Shown here piece after piece: positions 1 to 11,716 of a stretch of DNA of 64,000 nucleotides. Origin of the DNA: Lepisosteus oculatus (lineage: Eukaryota > Chordata > Actinopteri > Semionotiformes > Lepisosteidae); the NCBI RefSeq assembly GCF_040954835.1, contig NC_090703.1, positions 6,443,001 to 6,507,000 of the forward strand, in the 5' to 3' direction. A program made the position numbers and the translations under genes. The stretch's first letter is position 1. Every line of letters starts with the position of its first letter. The notes beneath the pieces were generated by a model. The model did not search any database. It was not told the origin of the DNA and saw only the letters and a list, made by a program, of their open reading frames with translations.

Positions 1-1424
1 CAGTACATAGCGTATATTAAGGAAATGTGCCTTGTTGCATCCTGTATGGAGCTAGGAGCTGTTCTCCAAGTACCATTTGCAGTGGATTGTATTGAAAGCC
101 AATGACATTACCCATCGATGAAGCTCAAAGATGGACATTATGAGCGAAACAATGCTCCTTCATGTGCCACTGACCACAGTTTTACAGCTTTGAGGGAGCT
201 GTATACTGCGTGTTGAAGCAATCCCTCTGAACTCTGCAGATAAGAGCAGGCTTGCCATATTCCATATGGGTTATGGATGCTAATGAGATTTTTAAAAATA
301 TTTGAACAATGTCTGAAGGTTTTACTGCAGAAAAATTATTTGTTGCTTTCAATTACTTGAAATTCTGATTCCTTCACACAACTGTTTTTGTTTGCTCGTG
401 CTTTAAAATATCACAAATGCAAGCATTCAGTTTTAAGTAATACATAGTTATTACTTATTTAGCTTTGTTTTACAGTTTTCTAAAAGTTAGGAAGAGGCTG
501 TGAGTTGCAATAGTCATTAGCTCATTTGTTTCTCTCATAAATTGCCAGACTCATTTTCATTCATCGCCTCTAGTTGCTGCAGCCCCGCTTTGATTAGGGT
601 TCAGCCTGCAAGATCTACCTGTTCACTAATGAACCACGGGCTCTTCCAAAGTCTGCGGTGTGACTGCAGATGTTTTCAGCTGCAAAAATATATGCATCTG
701 GGTGATGAAGTGGCTTGATAATATCCCTGTTTACAATATCTAGATTCCATAACTGAGGAGTGAGGGGCAGTAATTGTGCAAAAGTAGGGAAAATGTTAAA
801 GAAGTAAAAAAATAAAAAGATCAACTTTGGCTTTTTGTTTTTCTTCTTCACTGACCTTTAAAAAGTGAAACAGGTTGGCGAGATGCTCCATGGGCCTATT
901 GTCATCATACCTACTTTCTGAAAAAAGAAAAGAAAGGCATGGAAAGGGAAAGCTTATGTGAAGCTGAGAGAGAATAGAAAGTTGTTGTGTATGCCCAACA
1001 TTCTCCTACCTGCTCCCGAGACCGTTTTCTATACTTTTAGATAGGTGACAGGTGTTACTGTGGATCTCGAGTTCCTCTATGTAAGGCAGGAGGTGTTTTT
1101 AGAATTATCAGTGTGTCTTCCAGGTAGCGTTCAGGACTGGTGCACATCTTGAAAGTGCATTCTGCAGCTCTGTTCAGGTTCCAAGTGCCGTCCTTCTGAT
1201 GCACCTCCTAGTGTATTGCATTACTCCAGTGGTCTGACCTGCTTTTGAAGGTTAGTAGCTCCAGAGTTACTAACCTGACTCTGGCACATCCCCTTGAAGG
1301 CACCGATTAAAGAAGATCAGGGTGTTTGTGATTAATGGCCCATGTGATGAAACATTCTACTGATTAAACCTCCTGCATTAGGGTACACCTTTTCCGATCA
1401 AAATGTAAAGCAATCTAAAGTTCT

Positions 1425-1960
1425 AAACGCTTTGATCTAAAAGTTGTTTCTGCTTTCCATAAACATAAGTCAGGGGGTGGTGGGGGGGTGGATATTCAGG
1501 AATGGTGCTGCAAATGACTAACCCTGAGAGCTCAGCCCAAAGCAGAGTTATGTTGTTGATGAGGACTCTGAAGTCCGCAAAGTCAGCCGTTGTGAGAATG
1601 ATCTTGTCCCCATGCCAGACCAAGAGGACTGTAGAGAATTCAATACCCCCCACACACACCTCACCGGGGGGGGACTGAGGAGAGATTTATTTTTTGACGC
1701 ACTTGGTCTGCTCACGTAATGGATATCTGGGATGCCGGGTTACACGCAGGTTGTTGTGGGGCAGGCGGGAGAAGGTCAGGGGGCGGGCGCAGGAATGAGC
1801 AGAGTGGGTGATATCCGACACCGTGGGGTACAAGCTGCGGAGCGCTGGCACATCGACACAGCTTGGCAAAGCAGCCTGGGCCTCGTGACGGGTACACCCA
1901 GGGGTTCTCCACTCTGTAGAAAAGCAGAACAATAAATTCTGGTACCAAAGAAGACAGAAA
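1425..1960. other. Unidentified GC-rich, coding-like patch
   Basis: This patch is clearly richer in GC than its surroundings. On the minus strand, 1,423-1,659 is open for 78 codons, with C/G in most third positions of the inner part and an acceptor-like CTCTACAG. On the plus strand, about 1,530-1,730 is also open and reads like a soluble protein (motif CENDLVPMPDQEDC). The right half (about 1,700-1,950) is open in more than one frame, and an AATAAA lies in minus orientation near 1,690. No family was recognised. It could be a stray exon, a retroposed fragment or chance. Confidence 0.2.
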
Positions 1961-4900
1961 CAGAAGCACATCCGTAGGGTAAATTATAAGACCTCTACTT
2001 TTCTGTGTCAGCTGAATTGCTAGCAACCAACTGAAGTTAAATGAAGAATGATCTGTTAGCATAGAAGCATACTTTTTAATATATATGCCTAGAGTTTAAT
2101 ATATGCTTCCTGTGCATATCCTGTATTTGTAACTGCATTTGTTTGCTAATCCATTTCATGTGTTTTGTAGCGGGGGGCTGCAAAGGTAATGTCCTATGCA
2201 AGTCTTAAAGCTGACTGCTTACTGTGATGATTGCTATCGTGGTGACAACTGGGGGATTGATAGCAGCTGAGTTTTTAAACCTGTTTTAAGCCCTATCTCA
2301 TAAGCAAATGATCGGCCCATCCAGGATTGCATAACTGTACAAGACGGATACTCACTTGGAGATTCATTTCTGTGTTTTGCCCTGCAAAGCTCTCTTCAGT
2401 TACTGTTCAGTACTAGAACTTGTTTACCACTTCTTCTATGCAGAACTCAATCTATAAACTGCAGTGTGCTGGAGTATCTAGTGACTAACTTCTCTGGAAG
2501 CTCGGGGAACTTCCTCATGATGAGGATTAAAATAATGATAGCGTGTTCAATTTGGCATGCCTTGCTGATGTTTGGGCATACCTATCCTTTCAATTGCTTT
2601 TGTGTTCCTGTTTAATTTTGATTACGTGTACCTTGTTGCTCAAAGGTTAATTTATGAAGAATAAACTACATCCATCAGACTGTAAGAAATCGAGCTGGAA
2701 TACAGAGAAACCACACACTAAAGTGCTTCGATTTTTGTAATTGAAAATCCTGCTGGCCTCAAGCCCCACAGAGTCCCAGGTAAATTAATTCACGAGTCAC
2801 CAGAATCGCTTTCCGAAATCTCTCAGTACCTGTCCCAGATAGAATGAGACTGATTAGGCTATCCAGGTTGAAATATGTTTCTGAGTGCAATTAAATTACT
2901 CACAAGCTCTTGTGGTTTTGAGAGAGCACGCACTTGACTCTCAAAGGGATTTCAGTTCTTCGGGCTGAAGTGTGAAACAACAGCTTATCTTTGCTCTCCA
3001 AGCAACATGCCTTTGTAAGAAACCCCCTTCATCTAGGGAAATAATTCTCTCCCCCGCTGTTTCAGCAGGCCTTGCTGTTCAGTGCAGTACACCAGCTTAG
3101 GCAGTGTTCCCAAACGCCTTTGAAGCTCGTCTCAATAAAACCAGCTCTATGAAGAAAAGTGAGTCATGCAAAGATTTTCAGTTCCAGTTGAGCCAGTCCA
3201 ATGTTTGAGATACTCGCAGAAAAACAATTGTGTTGGTTTCATTAAACCCATGTGAGGTGCAAAGGTCACCACAGCACCTGGCAGAGACTATGAGCTGGAC
3301 AGCGCTACCCTGTGTTTGGCTGGTCTCTATCCCCTGCTATATGGGATCATCAGGTATAAAGAAAGTTCTTGCTAGACAGCAAGTTCTTCATCACACTGTT
3401 GCCATGAATCATGGGCCAGCAAATCATTTCCTGGAGGATCAGAACCCATCACGTTTTTCTGCAAAAATTATCAGTGGCTTAATGCCTTGGCAGCAAAACC
3501 ATCTGAGGTGTATTTGGACCACAGTGATTTTTCACAGTTCCAGTGTTTTACGTTGATTTCAAATTAGAATTCTAACAATCGAGAAACCCTGCTAGACTAA
3601 AGCCCTTGAGGGTTTGGCAGTGCTACTCTGTGTCACTTCTGATCAATCAGTTTTAAAGGAAAGTAAAAATTTTAATTGGGGAGTCCCACCTGAGGGAGAG
3701 AACTAATGTAGAGGAAAATTAAATGACAGCCGCAGCACTGTCTTTCTGTTAACTGGCACAGTGTCAGTTTTAATACATTGTTATGGAGACCTAAAGGATT
3801 GAAAACGCAATTGTTGTGATCTGAACATGATTGTTGACTCAGTCTTTGACAAGGATACAATCTTTTGCAAAGATTCAAAGTTGCTGTTTTCAGAAACATG
3901 TTAGGGTTCCTTAAGTCAGCTGCCTGCTGTAGCTGTGGATGGCTTCTGTCTGTTATAAAGGTCTGCCTTGACATTGAGAGTTCTAATTAAGCTCGCATCT
4001 TTAATGCTGCACTGTTTAACAAACTCGTATCCCAGCCGATGCTTCTGGCAGGAATTGCAGTCTTCGTTTCTTATGTCTGTTCAACCAATGACCTGTTTGA
4101 CCGGCACACTCTTGTCTGCTTGAGATAAAAGCCGATAGCCTTCTAAGGCGCACAGAGCCTGCAGCCACTTCTGAGAACAGGGATCATGTTTACAGTGATG
4201 TGATTGTAGCTGTTCTACCTGGATGTCTGACCCTGAAGCTCTGAGAGACGGAAACGGAGGGATTGTGTGTGAATACAGTATGTGCGTGAGTGGGAGGGTG
4301 AAGTGGCTTGTCCCTACACAAGTGGCCGAGTCTGTCTGCATATGCATTCCTTCTCTGTGTGTGCCGATGTGCTGCTTCGTGCATTTGTCTTGCATTTTTG
4401 TGCATGTGTCGGAGGGGGCGTTTAACGCTTTCAGCTGAGCCCCTGCAGAATGTACTGTGTTGCAGTGGAAACTCCTATTTATAGATTTGACTTGACTTTG
4501 TAAGAGGAGGGGTGAGACTGCAGTGTTTGGAGCTGCACTACATAGAAGGAATCCCTTTGTCCTTTTGAGCATAACAATGGCACAAAATCCAGTCTGCTAC
4601 AAATGATGAGTGCAGATGATGTGCAACACACAGTGACTGAACATCATCAAAAAGAACTCAAACTTTTCTGGATAGCTCTCTGTAAAATGACTATTTTATT
4701 AACAAAAAAAATGTATTTCTGTGTGCATGTATATGTGTTGTGCTCAAAGGCAAAAGATCAAGAGGTGTTGTGCAATGAGGTACAATTTTTCCTGTGGAGG
4801 CAGTAGGACAAACTGTTCCCAAGCTATTGATTAGTTACAGAGGACTGGAATCGAATCCGGCCCCTTTGCTCTGCAGGCATTAGGTGTTGCATGTCAACTG

Positions 4901-5199
4901 AGAAACTTACCGGTTGTTCCTCCTGAAATAGCCAAATAGCCACCAGAGCATTAACCTCATGGCCTGCCAGTCTGTTTCTCACATTGAAGTTTAACACGCA
5001 GCAGTGCCTGGTTCAAACCAGGTGGTTGAACAGTCGTGCACACTGCAGTTGCCAGATGCTGTGGTGTGTTACGTAAGCCACACAGACTGTTACAGACTTT
5101 TATTGCTGGAACTGATTTTTGATTATTATTTTTTTTACTGTATCAGATTGCTTCTATATGGAGTAAGGCATGCGGCTCTGGGACTGAAGTTTCTGTCAT

Positions 5200-5453
5200 A
5201 GCCCCCCAGGTCCTGGATGGGACACCGGTCCATCTAAAGGGCAGACACTCACACACTCACAACAGGACCAATTCTCCCAGAAGCCAGTTAACTGTTTTTG
5301 GACTGTGGGAGGAAACCAGAGCGCCCGGAGGAAAACCCACATGAACAAGGGCAGAACATACAAACTCCACACAGACAGCACCCCAGGTCTGGACTTAAAC
5401 CCAGTGCCACGAGGCAGCCATACTAATCACCCTCCCACTGTGCCACCCATTCT
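5200..5453 (-). mobile_element. tRNA-headed fish SINE, minus strand
   Basis: Read on the minus strand this is a common fish interspersed repeat. It starts with a tRNA-like pol III head (A-box-like GGCACAGTGG, B-box-like GGTTTAAGTCC). It continues with the characteristic GTGTGGAGTTTGTATGTTC block and the GGTTTCCTCCCACAGTCCA block, and ends with a GTCCCATCCAGGACCTGG tail. It has no coding capacity. The family name is not certain. Confidence 0.75.
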
Positions 5454-6265
5454 GTTGAGAATAATAACAATATCATATCATGAATATTCTGCCTTATTGT
5501 AATTTCCTGTAGCAGCATAGTTGTAGAATCTAAAGCCCGCAGCTTAAGTGTTGTAAAAGAATGAAGTTGCGGTTACACTGGTTCAATAACACATATTCCA
5601 GTAGTTATACTTCACATAATGAGACATCCCATTATTTACAGTTCATGTATAAAGCTCATCGCAGTCTTTGGATCGGTAGAAGAAGATACAAAAGTTTATA
5701 CTATATATATTAAGTTAAGCTTCCTGGAAAAAGATTTTGAATGTGTATTTTGTGTACACATATGTAAATATGTTCTTTGGAAACAAGATGTTTGTGCTGT
5801 CTACAAAGAAAGTAGATAAAGGATCACTTATGAGGGCACAGCAGTGGGAAGGGACTCTGGTGTGAACTGTTAAGCTCTCAGAACCGAGAGTAATTCGACA
5901 AATCTTGGGGATGAGAGTAATCATGGGCTGGAAATATTCATAAAGTAGCAATGCCTCACAAGCCCAACCAGCACAATCAGCATGTTGGAAATGCATGAAT
6001 TCAGAGCCCTGCTGTACCTGAAGGACTGGGACCAGACATAGTGGAATGGTCCAGTATTCCCACATCTGTGTATTTGCTATTAATACCAACCTGCTGCAGA
6101 AGAGTCGGCTTCTGGCTCAACATGATGCTCAAGGCACAGGCTGTGTTTTGATGCACACCAGACTGTGTTTGCGCTGAGGATCCTCATTTAAATATGGCAG
6201 GTCTGCATGCTGTATGTGCACACTTTGTTACGGTGGTGCTCAGGTGTTGTGCTTCCTGTTTGCAG

Positions 6266-6414
6266 GCAGGGTGAAGCTGTCCAGCCTCTCATGTGGCAGT
6301 CAGAATGTATGGGCCTGTGATGCCAATGGGATGGTCTACTTCCGGGTGGGAACCCAGCCCCTCAACCCCAGCATGATGCTGCCTGCCTGGATCAGCATTG
6401 AACCCCCTGAGCAG
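6266..6414 (+). CDS. TECPR2: TECPR2 exon a (first visible)
   Basis: The acceptor lies in TTTGCAGGCAG. Two AGs are possible, so the exon starts at 6266 or 6270; the choice changes the first codon and depends on the phase of the unseen previous exon. The donor is CAG|GTAAGC and the exon ends in phase 0. It encodes a tectonin repeat ending in LPAWISIEPPEQ. Confidence 0.88.
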
Positions 6415-9400
6415 GTAAGCATGGGCTCTCTCTTCTCCCTAAATGAGCTCGGCAACATGTTTTTCACCACTGTGCAATGACAGTCTTGCTGGACATTATG
6501 ACTCAGCTCTGTGGCATGTAACTTACTGAACATGTGCCCAAATATGCAACCGGGTAAAGAATAATGCTAATACACAATGACAGTCTTGCTGGACATTATG
6601 ACTCAGCGCTGTGGCATGTAACTTACTGAACATGTGCCCAAATATGCAACCGGGTAAAGAATAATGCTAATACACAATGACACCAAGTCTAAAGCATGGG
6701 AACATGAAACAAAAATTTAAATTGTGCCATGCACAGAAAATACGCAAGAGTTGTTTCCTAATAGTGGAATAGAAATAGCTGCCTGGATCACATGTTGTTT
6801 TTTTTCACATTAGTTCTGTTCTGGCGAAGTACAGGAAGAAAATGATGTTGGTTATTTGAAGCCCCCATGGTATAGTGGATTGACTAGGGTTTTGATACAA
6901 GTGTACTGGAAATAACTCTAGATACAGCCGAGATCTGTAACTTCAGGGAAGCTCAGTCCTGCATTTCCCCTGCCTGACAGGTAGGCAGTAGGTTAGAGGG
7001 TCCTGTTTCAGGAGGTTCATTCCGTCTGTGTGTGTTTTTGTCTTCTGCAAAATAAACTATAGGTACAGCGGAGCATGTATTTTTGCTGCCCTTATGGAGT
7101 CGGCAAGAGTCCTGCTCTGGATACAGTAAAAATAAGGTTTCCCAGTAATAATGAGCTTTTCTCCCATAAGTGTCTTTTAAAATACTGAGCTTTAATCCTC
7201 TAGCTTGTGCTGTGTGATTAACACCGCACAGCAAGTTGGGGCTTATTTCCGGCCTGCTAGGTTTAGGTTTCTTTTGTACAGAAATGAAAGCTGTGCTCCC
7301 CTGCGCCAGTGCCAGCGCCCACGGGTGTGGTCGAAAGATACGGCCCTGATCGCATTCCTCTTTCGCAGCCGCCGGCTCCTGAACGCGTGTGCCTGTCGTG
7401 TTGGGGGGGGGGCTGATCGATTGAACCCAGGGAGCCACGGCTCGGGAAAAATATTTCACAAAAGGAAAAGAGAAGTACTGATTTTAACAAGAATACCTTT
7501 GAACGGGGCCTTTCGTTTCCATTGCGTTTCCTGTTTCCTGTCCCTTTGTAGCGTCTTTATTTTCCTCGTGAGGAACTGTCATTTTAAAAATATTTTTAAT
7601 ACTTCCAAGCTATGAGGATTTTCTGCATTTCTAAGCATTTATAAATTTAATACCATACATTTGCTTTGCGTGTAAAAAAAAAAAATCGATTTCACCCTTA
7701 TCAGACGTCAGTTATACTATAATACTAATGGAAAAGCTGAGATTTCATCTGATGTAATTTTAGCTTTTTTAATTTACTCAAGTGTTTTACTTTGAAACAG
7801 AGTTCAACGACATGTTTCTTGCATTTTTATTTACAAAATATGGTATTTTTTTCCCCGGAATAAGACACCTCAGGTCTGTTACATGATTAAATTCTACTTC
7901 TGAAATCCGTCTCATATGAACCCTCTTACTATGGCAAGATGCTCATTATGATTTTCCTGTCCTGAGGGTTCGTTTACAGACCACATGAATCCTCTTTTAA
8001 TTCGCCCCGACCCAGGAGTCAGTTTGAGAATGATGCTGCGACTCCTTTAGACCCAGCAGTGCACACCACGGCGATGTGTGATCCACAGATCAGGTCCTGT
8101 ATTTGTCATGCATGCAAACCTGGACTTTTCTGTTGGTTTGTTGCTATTTCCAGGACAACACAAGGGGATGTTTTTCTTGACCCGGTTTCTTATTTGTGTC
8201 ATTATTGTAATACGCCTACATTGTTCCCATCATTCGTTTCTGATTTATTTATGTTTTTGGCTGCTGCTGCTGCTGTTCTCCATGTGCATTTTTCATTGTT
8301 TCTTTTCTGTTGCATTACATCACGTTATAACTATCATTCAGTTACGGAAGGTGGGTGTGCTCTTCCAGCTGTGTGTGGCCCAAGTGCCTTCTAGCTGGCC
8401 TGCCACAGAGCACAGAGGTGTGATGGACTATTCAGAGTTTTCAGAATTATTGGGGCGCCTCTTTTTAAATTGTATTCACATTTTATAGAGCATTTCTCTG
8501 CCCCCTACCCCCTGTTTGCTTCTTACTCATCAGTTTCTTGCTGTTGTTAAGGAGAATGTGTTCCTTCGCATTGTGCTCCTGCTAATGAAGCTATTTACGG
8601 CATCTTCGATATCCAGTGATACAGAATCTCCATGAATATGAAATGACTTTAGTTTCTCTTTGCTGAACCTAGGATTTCATTTTGCGTGTTCCTTATTGTG
8701 CCAGGAGTTTGGGGGTTATTATCTGCTGGTCCGCTCTTTAGCATCCAGAAGTCAAATTAAGATCCTGGGCACTGAGGAGTTTTTTGGTAGGGCTGGTTTA
8801 ACGAATTACAAATGTGTCCATTTCTGAAATATATATGCCCTCATTAAAGCGTGCTGTTTGACAGCAGCTGTCCTGCGCAGACAATGTCTCGGCTCGGATA
8901 TCGTTCGCTTATGATTACGATTTCATTGTGATATGTCATTAAATGACGAAGGAACCAAATCTTAAATAACAAACCGTCAAACAAATTGACTACGGAGTCC
9001 AGGACAAGTCATGATAATGCTTTAGCACTGCGAATGCTTTAACTCCAAACCAACTGTTTTACAATTATTTAAACCTATAATTCTCCTCAAGCTTGTCAGA
9101 AGGTTGTCATAGCTATTCTCATTTGATTGTGAGCTCCTGTAAGCACTTGGAACATTTCCCCGGCTGTCAGAAACCACATGTGGCAGAGCAATCCTCCCGA
9201 AGATGTGTTTCCTCTGTGTTGACAAACTGGGGGCCTCTGTGATGTCACTCCCACTCTGCTCCTGTCCAGCACCAGCCCTGAGTCTGATTCCCTTCCCACT
9301 GAGGCAACTCACATTCTCCCAGGCTTGTTGAAGGCTAACGTGTATACAATGGATCGATTTTTGCAAGGTTTATGTCTAATATTAAATTGTCAGAAGCAAC

Positions 9401-11716
9401 TGATGTAACTTGAAAGTGTTACATTGTTCCATGTCAGAGTATTTCATAGTAACTCTTAGTTTTCCCTCTTAAAAAGACGCCATCCTTGTGATGAAATGTA
9501 AGACCAAGGTCCTGACTCCCTGGGGACATTAACAACCCATCCCTTTTCAAGAAACACCCTGAGATTTTTAACCTCGATATCCTGGCCAAATTTCCCCCTG
9601 GACTTTACCAATCATGGCCTTCTAAAAACCTCCATTTATGAACTGGCTTCATTACTCTGCTCTCCTCCCCACTGATAGCTGATGTGTGGTGAGCGTTCTG
9701 GCGCACTATGGCTGCCGTCGCATCATCCAGGTGGGGCTGCACACTGGTGGTGGTGGAGGGGATCCCCATTACCTGTAAAGCACTTTGAGCGGAGTGTCTA
9801 GAAAAGCACTATAGAAGTGAATGGATTATTTATTTGTTATTAAATGCAGTATTATTGTGAAATGCTACAATGTCAACCCATCAGAAACTGCCACGTCACC
9901 TCAGGACAGATGTCCGTATAAATAAATAGTTGCCATTGTAGACATTGGAATAAGAGGTAAACACTGGGACTTTTTTATCGCTGGACTGTCCAGTTTTTAC
10001 TAAGTACTATATGTAAGGCTGTATTGGATTGATCAAGAAAAACACTCCAAAACTGACAGTTCATCAGTCTGTGTAGTTTCAGGTGGTAGGTGACAATCCA
10101 GTAGCGAACCTGTCGGGACTTGCACATACAGGTGTTAACATTTCTTTGGAAACTGTAACATGTACACATCAGCACAGGTCTCAGTGGCCGTGGAGCTGCT
10201 TGGAAACCCTTACTTCATCCTTTTGGTTTCCTTTCTTCGTTCAGGAATGGCTTCTGAGCAAGAGCAATGGCACTTGGAACACTTTCGGATGGGTTTCATC
10301 ACCAGCTCCATTGTGGGACGTCAGTATAGTACTGTATAAGGAAATAATAATTACATTGTTAATTATTACGCTGTAGCTGTTTAAGCCGTGGAGCATAATT
10401 TTCATGACATACTGTGCCCACTTTTTTCCCCACTGTTTCCATCATTATTTCCAATACTGTACAATATCTCAACTCTAAGGGACTAATACGTGTTTTTTTC
10501 TAGGCAGTGTGTATTGCAGTTTGATGCAGATGTTTTGACTGCTGGATATCTTGGAATGGGTGACCTGCGGGCAGTAAATGTCTCGCGCTTGTTGGTCTTG
10601 CAGCCGGTGGGGGTGCACCTGGTGAGCGTGTACACCAGTCCCAACGACAGGATGCTGTGGGCAGTGGACAGCCGAGGATACGTGCACGTCCGGACTGGGA
10701 TTACAGAGGAGATGCCGGTGGGAACAGACTGGGAGCATGTCCCAGGTAATTTTGCTGGACAGGGGGAGCGAGCCTTCCAGGAATGATCTGCAGAAAGGAG
10801 AAACATATGCAGATCTAAAGCATGCTTCCAGTTTTTAGATGGAAAAGAAAGTGTTGTTAGCCAGTAGTTAAAATTTGGAGTGCATTTAGAGATAAATGTT
10901 AAGTTGGCATTAATAGGTGCAGGCTTACTACAGTAAATAAGACAGCTGCTTCTGGAGGTGTAATACGTGGAGCCTGCTTGCACTGTGGTATTCCTCTCGT
11001 GCTTTCACAGGCCTGCAGGCGTGGCAGTTAACAGTGAGTGCCAGGACTGTGTGGGTGCGTTGCCCCAATGGAGATGTAGCCCGTAGATATGGCATCACAG
11101 AGAAGAACCCAGCAGGAGACTACTGGAAGAAAATACCAGGCCTGGTCAGCTGTTTAACAGGTGAGCTAAGCAATGTTTTTGAAGTCCATTTTTGAACGTT
11201 TTCACCATTTCCCCATCTTTCTTTACTGGGACAGTATTTTCCTGGATCTGTATGAGGCGTAAATGCACAACAGCTGAAAGGATGTACTAAAACGTGTAGT
11301 GGGAAAGCTTGTTGAGACACACTTGTCAAGTCTTAACACATAAAGGATGTAAAAGCTAAAAAATGTCACAAACATCCCCCCCCCTTTGCCTTTTTCAGTT
11401 GAGTTTTGTATAGTTGAAGAAAACAGATATCAGAAAGGGTTTTCGGCAGATTTAGAGCTGCTTGCCTGAATGCACTACTTGCACAGCGAGAGCTACTGAA
11501 ATGTCTCCACCCCTGAACACGCAGTAACTTCAACACCGGGCCTTGTGTTCCTCTACAGTCACCCCAGTGGACGAGCTGTGGGCAGTGGGCATGACCGGCT
11601 CTCTGATTCGCCGACTGACCAAGGCCTTCTGCCACAGCAACAGCAGGTCAAAGGTCAGCATGGCCTCATCGTCGCTGAATGGCGACGATCCAGAGGACGA
11701 GTGGGAGGTCATCTAG
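6266..11716 (+). CDS. TECPR2: TECPR2, 3' part (last four coding exons)
   Basis: Tectonin beta-propeller repeat-containing protein 2. The known protein has N-terminal WD40 repeats and C-terminal tectonin repeats. It works at ER exit sites and in autophagosome-lysosome targeting and binds LC3/GABARAP proteins; loss causes a human hereditary neuropathy/spastic paraplegia. Here four exons (6266-6414, 10604-10745, 11011-11160, 11559-11716) join in phase with GT-AG borders and give about 199 C-terminal codons. Four tectonin-type motifs are visible: VWACDANGMVYFRVG, LWAVDSRGYVHVRTG, VWVRCPNGDVARRYG and LWAVGMTGSLIRR. The protein ends in DDPEDEWEVI, an acidic stretch followed by W-x-x-I, which fits the C-terminal LC3-interacting motif known in this family. 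The 5' part is outside the window. The next gene, ANKRD9, is convergent, as in human. Confidence 0.93.
6475..6674 (+). repeat. Tandem duplication, 2 x 100 bp
   Basis: Two head-to-tail copies (6475-6574 and 6575-6674) begin CAATGACAGTCTTGC and end GGGTAAAGAATAATGC followed by TAATACA. They differ at one noticed position (CAGCTCTG against CAGCGCTG). A few bases of a third unit follow at 6675. The near identity points to a recent duplication or an assembly artefact. Confidence 0.95.
9475..9842 (+). mobile_element. 5S-type SINE, 5'-truncated copy
   Basis: This copy shares long blocks with the full copy at 19,622-20,180: CTGGCCAAATTTCCC, ACTCTGCTCTCCTCCCCACT, the TGCCGTCGCATCATCCAGG block and the TGTAAAGCACTTTGAG end. 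The 5S-derived head is missing. The tail is L2-like (AAAGCACTATAGAAGTG) and runs into an AT-rich end. It sits in sense orientation in a TECPR2 intron. Confidence 0.88.
10604..10745 (+). CDS. TECPR2: TECPR2 exon b
   Basis: The acceptor is TTGGTCTTGCAG| and the donor CCCAG|GTAATT; the exon is 142 nt and leaves one base for the next codon. It follows EPPEQ with PVGVHLVSV and contains the tectonin motif LWAVDSRGYVHVRTG and the end DWEHVPG. Confidence 0.93.
11011..11160 (+). CDS. TECPR2: TECPR2 exon c
   Basis: The acceptor is GCTTTCACAG| and the donor TTAACAG|GTGAGC; 150 nt keeps the phase at 1. It encodes LQAWQLTVSARTVWVRCPN and then DVARRYGITEKNPAGDYWKK, a tectonin repeat. The upstream intron is 265 bp and the downstream one 398 bp. 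Confidence 0.93.
11559..11716 (+). CDS. TECPR2: TECPR2 last coding exon with stop
   Basis: The acceptor is TCCTCTACAG|. The exon reads TPVDELWAVGMTGSLIRRL, then a Ser-rich linker, then DDPEDEWEVI and TAG at 11714-11716. The last four residues W-E-V-I after acidic residues fit a LIR motif placed at the very C terminus. Confidence 0.94.

Larger units (their letters stand above)
1..6265. other. TECPR2 upstream intronic sequence (inferred)
   Basis: No exon of TECPR2 could be recognised here. The stretch is mostly AT-rich with many stops in all frames. Because the first visible TECPR2 exon begins in mid-protein, this is inferred to be intron of that gene. It holds a GC-richer patch with coding-like frames on both strands (about 1,425-1,960) and one tRNA-headed SINE (5,200-5,453). 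I could have missed a short exon. Confidence 0.5.
6415..10603 (+). other. TECPR2 intron, 4.2 kb
   Basis: This intron separates two tectonin-repeat exons. It contains a 100-bp tandem duplication (6,475-6,674) about 60 bp after the donor and a 5'-truncated 5S-type SINE (about 9,475-9,842). Hydrophobic reading frames near 8,080-8,490 are T-rich chance frames. No other gene was seen. Confidence 0.85.

Noticed and set aside
4845-4905. Possible tRNA B box on the minus strand (GGATTCGATTCC)
   Set aside because: No matching A box or cloverleaf could be drawn; too weak to list as a feature.
8059-8488. Hydrophobic frames of 111 and 136 codons in the TECPR2 intron
   Set aside because: T-rich DNA gives Phe/Leu-rich frames by chance; two overlapping frames look equally hydrophobic.
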